From contig CAVOKQ010000005.1 of NCBI GenBank assembly GCA_963696545.1, forward strand, positions 28,593 through 92,592: DNA of 64,000 nucleotides, in the 5' to 3' direction. The DNA comes from RPQJ01 sp963696545. Lineage in GTDB: Bacteria > Pseudomonadota > Gammaproteobacteria > Steroidobacterales > Steroidobacteraceae. The position numbers were made by a program, and so were the translations under genes. The notes under the pieces are model-generated. The model was given only the letters and a program-made list of their open reading frames with translations, had not been told where the DNA came from and did not search any database. Shown here piece after piece: positions 1 to 8,342 of this stretch. Position 1 is the first letter of the stretch, and each line of letters begins with the position of its first letter.

Positions 1-530
1 GGCAGCGGCTCGCGCTCGCGGCCGCGACACTGCACGAGCCGGAGCTGCTGCTGCTCGATGAGCCCACCAGTGCGGTCGATCCGCAGAGCCGCCGTGATTT
101 CTGGGAGAGCCTGTTCGCGCTCGTGAACCGCGGCATCACGATCCTCGTCTCGACGCACTACATGGACGAAGCGGAGCGCTGTCATCGCCTCGCGATCCTC
201 GCGGAAGGACGCCTGGTCGCGGAGGGCGTGCCGCAGGACCTGATGCGCGACATCCCGGCTGCGGTCATCGAGGTCGAGGCGGCCGACACTGCGGCTGCCC
301 GCCGTGCGATGGCCGGGGATCCAGCGGTACGCAGCGTCGCGCAGATTGGCGTGCGGCTGCACGTGCTGCTCGATCCCGCGGTCGATTCGCCCGGGGAGCG
401 CGTGCGGCAGCGGCTTCGTGCCGCCGGTGTCGAGGCCCACGTCGAGGCGGTCGGGGCGAGCCTCGAGGACGTGTTCGTCGCCGCGACCGGATTTCGCCAC
501 GGCCCTGCCCAACCGGGCCGGGCGGCCTGA
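1..530 (+). CDS. ABC-2 exporter ATP-binding subunit, 5'-truncated by window edge
   Basis: This is the carboxy-terminal part of an ABC transporter ATPase that energises the membrane subunit encoded next. The frame is open from base 3, so the start lies outside the window. Seen directly: the end of the signature helix (QRLALA), Walker B with catalytic Glu (LLLLDEPTSAVDP, codons from base 45) and the H-loop (STHYMDEAERC). About 90 further residues after the nucleotide-binding domain match the C-terminal tail of YbhF/drug-exporter type ATPases. Only 7 bases separate its stop from the permease start, so the two are co-transcribed. The substrate cannot be told. Confidence 0.93.
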   Translation, partial: QRLALAAATLHEPELLLLDEPTSAVDPQSRRDFWESLFALVNRGITILVSTHYMDEAERCHRLAILAEGRLVAEGVPQDLMRDIPAAVIEVEAADTAAARRAMAGDPAVRSVAQIGVRLHVLLDPAVDSPGERVRQRLRAAGVEAHVEAVGASLEDVFVAATGFRHGPAQPGRAA

Positions 531-537
531 GGCGCCG

Positions 538-1629
538 ATGTTCGGTCGCATCTTCGCCGTGATGCAGAAGGAACTGCGGCAGCTCGCCCGCGATCGAGTC
601 ACGTTCGGTATGATCGTCGGCATCCCGCTGATGCAGATACTGCTGTTCGGATATGCGATCAACTTCGACGTGCGTGGCCTGCACGCCGCCGTGGTCGACG
701 AGGCCGGCACCAGTCTTTCGCGCGCGCTGGCCGGCGACCTGCAGGCGACCGGCGTGATCGTGCTCGAGCCGCCGAGCCCGAGCGTGGCGCACCTGCGCCG
801 GCGCATCGATTCAGGTGAGTTGAGCGTCGGCATCGTGATCCCCGCGGATTTCGAGCGAAGGCGCCTCGAGTCCGACCGCGCGGTCGTGCAGCTGCTGATC
901 GACGGCAGCGAACCAATGGTGGACGGCGTGGCACGCAGCCTGTCCTCGGTTCCAATACCGTCCCGCGACGGCGTCTACGAGCCGCGCGCGCAGTTCTTCG
1001 AGCTCTACACCGAATACAACCCGGAGCGTCGCACGGCCGTGCAGATCGTGCCGGCACTGATCGGCGTGATCCTGAACATGACAATGGTGATCTTCACCGC
1101 CGCGGCGATCGTGCGCGAGCGCGAGCGCGGCAACCTCGAGCTGCTGATCACGACTCCGATCCGTTCCTGGGAGCTGATGACCGGCAAGCTGCTGCCGTAC
1201 GTGTTCATCGGTCTGCTGCAGGCGACGCTGGTGCTGGTCGTGGGCACGCTGCTGTTCGACGTGCCGATCAACGGCAGCCTGGCGCAGTTCTACATGGCCG
1301 CCGGACTCTTCATCGCCGCCACGCTGACGCTCGGGCTCGTGATCTCGACGATCGCGACGAACCAGCTGCAGGCGTTCCAGATGGCATTCCTGACGCTGCT
1401 GCCGTCGATTCTGCTGTCCGGGTTCGTGTTCCCGTTCGACGGCATGCCGAAGCCCGCGCAGTGGATCGCGCAGGTACTGCCGCTCACGCACTTCGTCGAG
1501 ATGATCCGCGGCATCGTGCTGCGCGGCGCACCGATCGTGGACATGAAGGTGCAGGCCGCGAAGCTGGTCGTGTTCCTTGCCGTCGCGATGCTGATCGCGA
1601 CGCGGCGCTTCCACAAGAGCCTCGACTGA
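538..1629 (+). CDS. ABC-2 type transporter permease (YbhR/YbhS/YhhJ-like)
   Basis: Membrane subunit of the ABC exporter, 363 residues. An N-terminal transmembrane helix (about residues 20-40, MIVGIPLMQILLFGYAI) is followed by a periplasmic domain of about 130 residues and then about five C-terminal helices, the ABC2_membrane_3 layout. The cytoplasmic coupling helix RERERGNLELLITTPIRSWE before the second helix is the family hallmark. The ATG at 538 is preferred because it follows the ATPase stop directly; the frame stays open upstream, inside the ATPase gene. Export of drugs or lipophilic compounds is known for the family, but nothing here names the substrate. Confidence 0.93.
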   Translation: MFGRIFAVMQKELRQLARDRVTFGMIVGIPLMQILLFGYAINFDVRGLHAAVVDEAGTSLSRALAGDLQATGVIVLEPPSPSVAHLRRRIDSGELSVGIVIPADFERRRLESDRAVVQLLIDGSEPMVDGVARSLSSVPIPSRDGVYEPRAQFFELYTEYNPERRTAVQIVPALIGVILNMTMVIFTAAAIVRERERGNLELLITTPIRSWELMTGKLLPYVFIGLLQATLVLVVGTLLFDVPINGSLAQFYMAAGLFIAATLTLGLVISTIATNQLQAFQMAFLTLLPSILLSGFVFPFDGMPKPAQWIAQVLPLTHFVEMIRGIVLRGAPIVDMKVQAAKLVVFLAVAMLIATRRFHKSLD

Positions 1630-1665
1630 GTCCGGCGGGTTTTCCGCGGACCTCAGTCGAGGCTC
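1617..1665. terminator. Long hairpin between convergent permease and phaC genes
   Basis: A perfect 14-bp inverted repeat (GAGCCTCGACTGAG at 1617-1630 and its complement at 1652-1665) encloses a second 4-bp stem (TCCG/CGGA) and a GGGTTTTC loop. It spans the permease stop codon and lies 22 bases before the end of phaC on the other strand. The place fits a bidirectional terminator or 3'-end stabiliser. There is no following T-run, so intrinsic termination is only inferred. Confidence 0.55.
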
Positions 1666-1687
1666 TCGTGAGGCGCGTCGCGCGCGA

Positions 1688-3442
1688 TCACTTCTGCTTC
1701 ACGTAAGTGCCGGGCGCGTCGCAGATCGGCTTCAGGCCCTTCTTCGGTGCGCCCATCGCCGGCGGCGGCACCTTGCGCGAGGCGGAGCGCTCCTCGAGCC
1801 ACTTCGCCCACGTCGGCCACCACGAGCCCGGCAGCGGCTCGACCTTCTCGATGTACTTGTCCGGCGACGTCAATCGCGCGCCGGACTTCGTCTGCAGCAC
1901 TCGGTGCCGGCGCTTCGGATGCTGCGGGCCGCTGATGATGCCGGCATTGTGGCCGCCACTCGTCAGGCAGAACGTGTAGTCCGCCGAGCGAACGAGCTTG
2001 CCCACCTTGTAGACCGAGCGCCACGGCGCGACATGGTCGGTCTCGGTGCCGACGACGAACATCGGCACGGTCACGTCCGAGAGGTTGATCTCCTCGCCGA
2101 GCGCCACGTAGCGGTCTTCGGCCAGGTCGTTGTTCAGGTACAGCTGGTGCAGGTAATCGGTGTGCATGCGGTAGGCCATCCGCGTGCCGTCCGCGTTCCA
2201 CGCCATCAGGTCGTTCAGGCCCATGCGCTCGCCACGCAGGTACGTGCCGATGGTCGGTGCCCACAGCAGGTCGTACGTGCGCAGCAGCTGGAACGCGCCG
2301 CCCATCTGCCTGCTCTCGAGCACGCCTTCCTTCCACATCAGCGCCTCGAGCATCGCGAGCTGCGCCGGGCTGATGAAGATCGAGAGCTCGCCCGGCTCGC
2401 TGAAATCCGTCTGCGCCGCGAACATCGTGACGCTGGCGAGTCGCTCGTCGTCCCGCGCGGCCAGCGCCGCGGAGGCGATCGCGAGCAGCGTGCCGCCGAT
2501 GCAGTAGCCGACCGCATGGACCTTGCGCTTCGGCACGATCGCGGTGACCGCGTCGAGCGCCGCCAGCACGCCGTGCTCGAGGTAGTCGTCCATCGTGACG
2601 TCGCGGTCCTCGGCCGTCGGGTTCTTCCACGAAATCATGAACACCGTGTGGCCGAGCCCGACCAGGTAGTTCACCAGCGAGTTCTGCGGCGACAGGTCGA
2701 GGATGTAGTACTTCATGATCCACGCCGGGACGATCAGCACCGGTTCCGCATAGACCGTCGGGGTCTGCGGCGAGTACTGGATCAGTTCCATCAGCCGCGT
2801 GCGCAGGATCACCTTGCCCCTGGTCGCCGCCACCTGCTCGCCGACCGTGTAGTTCTCGATGCCGGCCGGTCCCTGGCCGCGGAAAGTGCGCACCACGTCC
2901 TCCGCAAGGTGTTTCGCCCCACGGAGGAGGTTGCGGCCGTTCTCTTCGATCGTCTTGCCGATCAGCTGCGGGTTGGTCGGCAGGTAGTTGTCCGGCGCGA
3001 TCAGCTCCAGGCCTTCGCGCACCGTGAACCCGACGATGTTCTCGGCCGGGGCCTGCGCCCCCGGGACGTTCCTGACCGCCTCGCGCGCCCAGTCCGAGGC
3101 CGTGAGGAACGACTGCGCGAGCACGTTGAACGGAAACCTTGCCCACGCCGGATCCGAGAAGCGGCTCGCGTACGGCGTGCCGGCCGCCTCGGGTGGGTTC
3201 TCGCCGCCGCGGACCGCGGTGCCCGCGAACTGCGCGAGCGCCAATGACTTCTGCAGCGCCGAGCGCCCCATCTCGGCCTGCCGGCCCGGCGCCGTCGCGA
3301 GCCGCGCAAGCACGCTGAGCCACGCGCCGCCGAACGCCTGCGGCGACAACCCGCCGGTCCACCGGCCCAGGGTTGCGAGGAACGCTCGCGACGCGTCGTC
3401 GGTGACGATCGAGTGGCCCGCTTTCTTGTCCGTCTTGCTCAT
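1688..3442 (-). CDS. phaC: Class I polyhydroxyalkanoate synthase
   Basis: Polymerises (R)-3-hydroxyacyl-CoA into polyhydroxyalkanoate on the surface of storage granules. The protein has 584 residues, usual for class I PhaC. The alpha/beta-hydrolase core shows the lipase-like box GYCIGG with catalytic Cys314, the catalytic Asp469 in TETDHVAP and the His498 in GGHNAG; the family-typical N-terminal region (NYLPTNPQLI, RGQGPAGIENYTVGEQVA) is complete. It sits 9 bases downstream of the flavin reductase gene, so the two likely share a transcript. No phaA, phaB, phasin or phaR is nearby. The ATG at 3442 follows a GAGAG ribosome site. Confidence 0.97.
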   Translation of the reverse strand: MSKTDKKAGHSIVTDDASRAFLATLGRWTGGLSPQAFGGAWLSVLARLATAPGRQAEMGRSALQKSLALAQFAGTAVRGGENPPEAAGTPYASRFSDPAWARFPFNVLAQSFLTASDWAREAVRNVPGAQAPAENIVGFTVREGLELIAPDNYLPTNPQLIGKTIEENGRNLLRGAKHLAEDVVRTFRGQGPAGIENYTVGEQVAATRGKVILRTRLMELIQYSPQTPTVYAEPVLIVPAWIMKYYILDLSPQNSLVNYLVGLGHTVFMISWKNPTAEDRDVTMDDYLEHGVLAALDAVTAIVPKRKVHAVGYCIGGTLLAIASAALAARDDERLASVTMFAAQTDFSEPGELSIFISPAQLAMLEALMWKEGVLESRQMGGAFQLLRTYDLLWAPTIGTYLRGERMGLNDLMAWNADGTRMAYRMHTDYLHQLYLNNDLAEDRYVALGEEINLSDVTVPMFVVGTETDHVAPWRSVYKVGKLVRSADYTFCLTSGGHNAGIISGPQHPKRRHRVLQTKSGARLTSPDKYIEKVEPLPGSWWPTWAKWLEERSASRKVPPPAMGAPKKGLKPICDAPGTYVKQK

Positions 3443-3451
3443 GGTGCTCTC

Positions 3452-4660
3452 TCAGATCGTCTTCAGGTCGAGTGTCGTGTCGGCCAGCTTCGCAGGGTCC
3501 GGGTGCTTGCGCTCCGCGATCCACTTCTTGCCGGTCATGAAGTCGCGCGGGCTGTTTACCGCGTCCACGGCGAGCAGTTCGCCCTGCCGCAGGTAATAGA
3601 GACCGAAGCTGCCGGCGTCCGGGTTGCCGCGCACGATGGCCTGGTCGTAGCCCTCGGACAGGCCCGCGATCTGCAGCTTGACGTCGTACTGGTCGGACCA
3701 GAACCACGGGACGTGCTCGTGGCGCGCCGGCCGGCCGCACATGTTGGCAGCGGCCGTCTTGCCCTGCTCGACGGCGTTGTCCACGGACTCGAGGCGCACG
3801 CGACGCCCGTAGCGCACGCTCGGGTGGTTCGTGCAGTCGCCGGCCGCGAATATGTTCGGGTCCGACGTGCGGCACTGCTCGTCCACCCAGACGCCGTTCT
3901 CGCAGCGGATGCCCGCGGCGGCGGCGAGGCTGACGTCCGGCAGGATTCCGACGCCCACGATCACCAGATCGGCCGCAAAGCGCTCGCTGCCGCAGACCAC
4001 GGCCTGTACCCGGCCGTCGCCTTCGAAAGCGGTGACCGAGGTGTTGCAGTGGATCCGGACGCCCTCGCGCTCGTGCCGGCGCGTGTAGAACGCCGAGAGC
4101 TCGGGCGCGACGACGCGGTTCATCGGCCGGTCGGCCATCTCGAGGACCGTTACCTCGAGCCCGAGGTGTCGCGCGCTGGCCGCGGCCTCGAGGCCCACGT
4201 AGCCGGCCCCGACCACCACCAGCCGTCGCGCGCCCGTCAGGTCTGCGCGGATCGCCTCGACGTCCGCGATCGTTCGCAGGTAGTGGATGCCGGCCAGGTC
4301 GTAGCCGGGCGTGTCGAGCAGCCGCGGCCGGCTGCCGACACAGAGCAGCAGCTTGTCGTACACCAGTTCGCCGCCATCGCTGAGGCGCAAGCGGCGGTCG
4401 GTGCGGTCGATCGCGGTCACCCGGACCCCGAGCCGCGTCTCGACCCCGGCCTGCTCGTAGAAATGCGGGCTCCGCAGCAGCAACCGCTCCCGCTCGAGCT
4501 CACCGGACAGGAATTTCTTCGACAGTGGCGGCCGGTTGTACGGCAGGTGGGGTTCGTCGCCGACCAGCACGATCGGCCCGTCATGCCCCTCGCGGCGCAG
4601 GGTATCGATGGCCTGCACCGATGCGTGGCTCGCTCCGACGACGACAAAGGTCTGGGTCAT
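3452..4660 (-). CDS. FAD-dependent ferredoxin/rubredoxin-type reductase
   Basis: NAD(P)H-dependent flavoprotein of the ferredoxin reductase family, 402 residues. It shows the N-terminal FAD-binding motif (VVVGASHASVQA), the NAD(P)-binding Rossmann motif (VVVGAGYVGLEAA, about residue 148), the second FAD motif (NIFAAGDCTNH) and the C-terminal reductase domain (SDQYDVKLQIAG, YLRQGELLAVDAVN). Such enzymes feed electrons to ferredoxins for Rieske oxygenases or P450s; no partner oxygenase is in view. The frame is open 63 codons further upstream, but the ATG at 4660 starts the conserved FAD motif and the upstream part has no family character. Confidence 0.92.
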   Translation of the reverse strand: MTQTFVVVGASHASVQAIDTLRREGHDGPIVLVGDEPHLPYNRPPLSKKFLSGELERERLLLRSPHFYEQAGVETRLGVRVTAIDRTDRRLRLSDGGELVYDKLLLCVGSRPRLLDTPGYDLAGIHYLRTIADVEAIRADLTGARRLVVVGAGYVGLEAAASARHLGLEVTVLEMADRPMNRVVAPELSAFYTRRHEREGVRIHCNTSVTAFEGDGRVQAVVCGSERFAADLVIVGVGILPDVSLAAAAGIRCENGVWVDEQCRTSDPNIFAAGDCTNHPSVRYGRRVRLESVDNAVEQGKTAAANMCGRPARHEHVPWFWSDQYDVKLQIAGLSEGYDQAIVRGNPDAGSFGLYYLRQGELLAVDAVNSPRDFMTGKKWIAERKHPDPAKLADTTLDLKTI

Positions 4661-4742
4661 TGCGGGTTGATAGGGGACATTCCAGTTTTTCGCAAGTGGA
4701 CCAACGGGGTCCCCGGCCGCTGCTATGCTTGGCGGACCGGGC

Positions 4743-4757
4743 GCACCACGGTCGGGC
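4743..4757 (+). promoter_or_regulatory. Putative distal NtrC binding site for glnK
   Basis: GCACCA-N3-TCGGGC, against the known NtrC dyad GCACCA-N3-TGGTGC: the left half is perfect and the right half matches 4 of 6. Its centre is about 109 bases before the start predicted from the sigma-54 element and exactly 32 bp, three helical turns, upstream of the second site. The paired enhancers of E. coli glnAp2 are also 32 bp apart. Confidence 0.55.
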
Positions 4758-4774
4758 AGGGGAGCGGCCAATGC

Positions 4775-4789
4775 GCTCCATGCTGGTGC
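4775..4789 (+). promoter_or_regulatory. Putative proximal NtrC binding site for glnK
   Basis: GCTCCA-TGC-TGGTGC matches the NtrC dyad at 11 of 12 positions. It lies about 77 bases before the predicted transcription start, between the divergent flavin reductase gene and glnK, on the same helix face as the weaker site at 4743-4757. Confidence 0.65.
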
Positions 4790-4832
4790 GGGCCGGGGCC
4801 GCGGCCCCGCGAATCTGCCCGATCCCCGGGGT

Positions 4833-4848
4833 CGGCACGGTTTCTGCA
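4833..4848 (+). promoter_or_regulatory. Sigma-54 (-24/-12) promoter of glnK
   Basis: CGGCACGGTTTCTGCA fits the sigma-54 consensus TGGCAC-N5-TTGCA. The invariant GG (4834-4835) and GC (4846-4847) are separated by exactly 10 bases, with two mismatches outside these dinucleotides. Transcription would begin near 4859, giving a leader of about 47 bases with AGGAG as ribosome site. The two NtrC-like dyads upstream support nitrogen control. Confidence 0.7.
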
Positions 4849-4905
4849 TATTGGCTGGAGCGATCTCCGCCGGAGAATGACGAAAAGTTCAGGAGCCAGA
4901 GCCCT

Positions 4906-5244
4906 ATGAAGCTGATCAGCGCAATCATCAAACCCTTCAAGCTGGACGACGTGCGCGCCGCCCTGTCGGAACTCGGCGTGTCCGGCATGACGGTGACGGA
5001 AGTCAAGGGCTTCGGGCGGCAACGTGGCCATACCGAGCTGTACCGCGGCGCCGAGTACGTCGTGGACTTCGTGCCGAAGACCCGCATCGAGGTGGCCGTG
5101 AAGGACGCTCTCGTGGACCAGGTGATCGAGGCGATCGTGAGCGCCGCCCGCACCGGCAAGGTCGGCGACGGCAAGATCTTCATCTCGGACCTCGAGCGCG
5201 CCATCCGCATCCGCACGGGCGAGGCGGACGACCAGGCCTTGTGA
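4906..5244 (+). CDS. glnK: Nitrogen regulatory protein P-II (GlnK/GlnB)
   Basis: Small trimeric signal protein that senses 2-oxoglutarate, ATP/ADP and, through uridylylation, glutamine; it controls AmtB, the NtrB/NtrC system and glutamine synthetase adenylylation. The 112 residues are full length. The T-loop with the uridylylation site Tyr51 (HTELYRGAEYVVDF) and the C-loop RIRTGE are intact. The sequence is closer to pseudomonad GlnK than to GlnB, and the sigma-54/NtrC control region upstream agrees, though amtB is not adjacent. The ATG at 4906 is preceded by AGGAG at 10 bases. Confidence 0.95.
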   Translation: MKLISAIIKPFKLDDVRAALSELGVSGMTVTEVKGFGRQRGHTELYRGAEYVVDFVPKTRIEVAVKDALVDQVIEAIVSAARTGKVGDGKIFISDLERAIRIRTGEADDQAL

Positions 5245-5248
5245 CGGC

Positions 5249-5617
5249 TTGCCGGAACCGCTCGACACCGCGCTCGCGAAGCTGAAGCTTGGCCGCCAGG
5301 CGCGGCACGTCTTCCTGTGCGTGGGCGGAAAGTGCGCCCCGCGCGAGCAGGCGGAGCAGAGCTGGGAGCACCTGAAGCAGCGCCTCCGCGAGGTCGGCCT
5401 GCACGACGTCGCGGGCGGCGTGCTGCGCACCAAGGCCGACTGCCTGCGCGTTTGTGTGTCCGGCCCGATCGCCGTCGTCTACCCCGACGGCACCTGGTAC
5501 CGCGACTGCACCCCCGCCAATCTCGACCGGATCATCGAGCAGCACCTGCTGGGTGGCCGGCCGGTCGCCGACCTGGTGATTGCGGAGGCCCCGCTGGGGA
5601 AAGGGGATAGCGACTAG
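5249..5617 (+). CDS. Thioredoxin-like [2Fe-2S] ferredoxin family protein
   Basis: A 122-residue protein with four cysteines (C24, C29, C65, C69; LCVGGKC and ADCLRVC) spaced as in thioredoxin-like [2Fe-2S] ferredoxins, so it probably binds a [2Fe-2S] cluster and acts in electron transfer. The start is a TTG only 4 bases after the glnK stop; there is no in-frame ATG before the cluster motif, so translational coupling with glnK is likely. A link between this protein and nitrogen control is suggested only by position. Confidence 0.8.
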   Translation: MPEPLDTALAKLKLGRQARHVFLCVGGKCAPREQAEQSWEHLKQRLREVGLHDVAGGVLRTKADCLRVCVSGPIAVVYPDGTWYRDCTPANLDRIIEQHLLGGRPVADLVIAEAPLGKGDSD

Positions 5618-5704
5618 AGGCAGGGGATAGTGCGCAGGCCGACTGGGTCGGCCACTCTTCTCTTACACTACCCGCTACCCCCTGATCACCACCCCCTTCC
5701 CTTC

Positions 5705-6679
5705 ATGTCCCACGCGATCCGTATCCACGCCTTCGGCGGCCCGGAAGTCATGCAATGGGAGTCGCACGACCCGGGCGAGCCAGCCAGGGGCGAGGCGCTG
5801 ATCCGGCAGACGGCCGTCGGGCTCAACTTCATCGACGTCTACGAGCGCACCGGCCTGTACCCGGGCACGCTGCCTACCGGTCTCGGGAGGGAGGGCGCCG
5901 GCGTGGTCGAGGCGGTCGGGCCCGGCGTGCGGGGACTCGCGATCGGCGATCGCGTCGCCTACGTGTCGTCGCAGCCGGGCTCCTACGCGCAGCACCGCCG
6001 CATGGCGGCCGACCGGCTGGTCACGATTCCCGACGGCGTCAGCGACCGGCTTGCGGCGGCGGCGATGCTGAAGGGTCTCACTGCGCAGTTCCTGCTGCGG
6101 CGAACCCATCGAGTGAAGCGCGGCGACGCCGTCGTGATCCACGCCGCGGCCGGTGGCGTGGGCCTGATTGCGGCGCAGTGGGCACGGCATCTCGGTGCCA
6201 CGGTGATCGGCGTCGTCGGCAGCGACGCGAAGGCCGACATCGCGCGTGCGCACGGTTGCCAGCACGCACTGGTGACCGGTCGCGGCGACCTCGCGTCGCA
6301 GGTGCGCGGGATCACCGGCGGCAAGGGCGCCGACGTCGTGTACGACTCCGTCGGCAAGGACACGTTCTTCGCCTCGCTCGACAGCCTGCGGCCGCTCGGC
6401 CTGATGGTCAGCTACGGCAACGCGTCCGGCCCGGTGCCGGCGATCCAGCCGCTCGAGCTGAGCAAGCGCGGCTCGCTGTTCCTGACGCGTCCGACGCTGT
6501 TCCACTACATCGTGCGGCGGGCCGACCTGGTCCGCGCCTCACGCGAACTCTTCGACGTCATCGGCAGCGGCGTCGTCCGTATCGAGATCGGCCAGACGTA
6601 CGCGCTGCAGGACGTGGCGCAGGCGCACCGCGATCTCGAGGGCCGCCGGACGGTTGGCTCCACCGTGCTGATTCCTTAG
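5705..6679 (+). CDS. qor: NADPH:quinone oxidoreductase (zeta-crystallin type)
   Basis: Zinc-free medium-chain dehydrogenase/reductase that reduces quinones with NADPH, 324 residues. Seen: the N-terminal GroES-like domain (GGPEVMQWE, VGLNFIDVYERTGLYP), the nucleotide-binding motif HAAAGGVGLIAAQWA and the quinone-oxidoreductase signature region GADVVYDSVGKDTF. The catalytic-zinc cysteines and histidine of alcohol dehydrogenases are absent, as expected. The ATG at 5705 begins the conserved fold; 25 upstream in-frame codons are compositionally foreign. It stands alone in a short plus-strand run before the outer-membrane protein gene. Confidence 0.93.
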   Translation: MSHAIRIHAFGGPEVMQWESHDPGEPARGEALIRQTAVGLNFIDVYERTGLYPGTLPTGLGREGAGVVEAVGPGVRGLAIGDRVAYVSSQPGSYAQHRRMAADRLVTIPDGVSDRLAAAAMLKGLTAQFLLRRTHRVKRGDAVVIHAAAGGVGLIAAQWARHLGATVIGVVGSDAKADIARAHGCQHALVTGRGDLASQVRGITGGKGADVVYDSVGKDTFFASLDSLRPLGLMVSYGNASGPVPAIQPLELSKRGSLFLTRPTLFHYIVRRADLVRASRELFDVIGSGVVRIEIGQTYALQDVAQAHRDLEGRRTVGSTVLIP

Positions 6680-6688
6680 CCAGGGAGC

Positions 6689-8342
6689 GTGGTGCACGGA
6701 CATCACAGGGCGTGCTTGGTGGCGCGATGCTTCGCATCGCTTGCGGCGTTGATTGCCGTGGGCCATGCAGCGGCGGAGGAAGACAAGCCCGCGCTCCCCT
6801 CGCCGCAGGAACTCGAGGCCCGCGGCGCGAAGATCGGCAAGATCACGGTCATTCCGGGTGACGTCTTCGACACGACCATCAAGGGCGAGAGCGGCTGGCT
6901 CTATCGCACCGCGAACAAGCTGCACATCGACACCAGGCCCGCGGTGATCCGCGGCCAGTTGCTGTTCGAGACGGGCGATACCTACAGCGAGCGGCTGCTG
7001 CAGGAGACCGAGCGCAACCTGCGCGCGAATCCCTATCTGTACGACGCATCCATCGTGCCCGTGGCGTACGACGGCGTGAGCGTCGACATCGAGGTTCGCA
7101 CGCGCGACACGTGGACGCTGAATCCCGGCGTGAACTTCAGCCGCACCGGAGGCAAGAACGAGTACGCGGTGCAGATCCAGGAGAAGAACCTGTTCGGCCG
7201 CGGCCAGGAACTGCAGGTGCAGTGGGAATCGGACGTCGAGCGCCAGGCGCTGACGTTCCTGTTCGCCGACCCGCATTTCCTGAAAAGCTACAAGCAGCTC
7301 GCGGTCGCCTACAGCGACGCGGACGACGGCGACACCAAGTATTTCCGCGCTGGCCCGGCCGTTCTACGCACTCGACGTACGCTGGTCCGCCGCCACGACG
7401 CTGAGCGACAGCACGTTCCAGACGGATCGCTGGGAACTCGGCAAGCGCGTCGGCGAGTTCCAGACCCAGGCGCAGTTCTATGAGCTCGGCGGCGGCTGGT
7501 CGCGGGGTCTGCGGGACGGCTGGGTGCAGCGCTGGACATACGGCGCGACGTACAGCGAGAGCCAGTTCGCGCCGGTGCCGGGGGTGTCGCTCGGCGGACC
7601 GTTGCCGGCGGACCGCAAGTTCGTGTACCCGTGGGTCGGGTTCGAACTGGTCGAGGACGCGTTCCAGGAGCGCGAGAACCTGGACCAGATCCGTCGCACC
7701 GAGGACGTGCTCGTCGGATTCAGCGCCTGGGCGCGTCTCGGCTACGCCGCCGAGGGCTTCGGTTCGAAGACCGATGCCGTGCTCGGCTCGGCCTACGCGC
7801 GCGACGGAACGGACCTGAGCCCGACACAGTCGATCTTCGGTTCCGCGTGGATCTCGGGCCGCTACGAGCAAGGCGAGATCGTGAATGGCATCGTCGGCGC
7901 GGAGGCGCGTTACTACTGGAAGACGTCGGCGCGCAGCAAGTTCTTCGGCAGCGTCTCGGGTACCGCGACCGAGCAACTCGACCAGGACCAGCAGCTCACA
8001 CTCGGCGGCGACACCGGGTTGCGTGGCTACCCGTATGCGTACCAGGCGGGTACGTCACGCGCACTGCTCACGCTCGAGCAGCGCTACTACACGAAGTGGT
8101 ATCCGTTCCGGCTGTTCCACGTCGCCGGCGCCGCATTCTTCGACATGGGGCGCACGTGGGGCACGGACGTTACCGGTGAGACGAGCCTCGGCCTGCTGAA
8201 GGACGTCGGTATCGGCCTGCGCCTCGGCTCGAGCCGCTCGGCGTTCGGCAACGTCGTGCACATCGACCTCGCTTTCCCGCTCGACGGCGCCGACGACATC
8301 GACCAGGTACAGTTCGTGGTCGAGACCAAGGGGCAGTTCTAG
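6689..8342 (+). CDS. BamA/Omp85-like outer-membrane protein, frameshifted near 7350
   Basis: POTRA-plus-barrel outer-membrane protein (surface antigen family, PF01103). The first part (signal peptide ending GHAAAEE, POTRA-like region, QEKNLFGRGQELQV, FLFADPHFL) runs in one frame to about 7350. The barrel, from RPFYALDVRW to the final VETKGQF, continues in the +1 frame to the stop at 8340-8342. Together they make about 550 residues. One surplus base between 7346 and 7356 explains the break; untreated, the first frame stops at 7483. Start is GTG at 6689 or 6692 after AGGGAG. It may assist membrane-protein or lipid insertion; its client is unknown. Not the main BamA, which is longer. Confidence 0.85.

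Noticed and set aside
1653..3875. Minus-strand 740-codon frame overlapping phaC
   Set aside because: Shifted shadow of phaC and of the end of the flavin reductase gene; no domain features.
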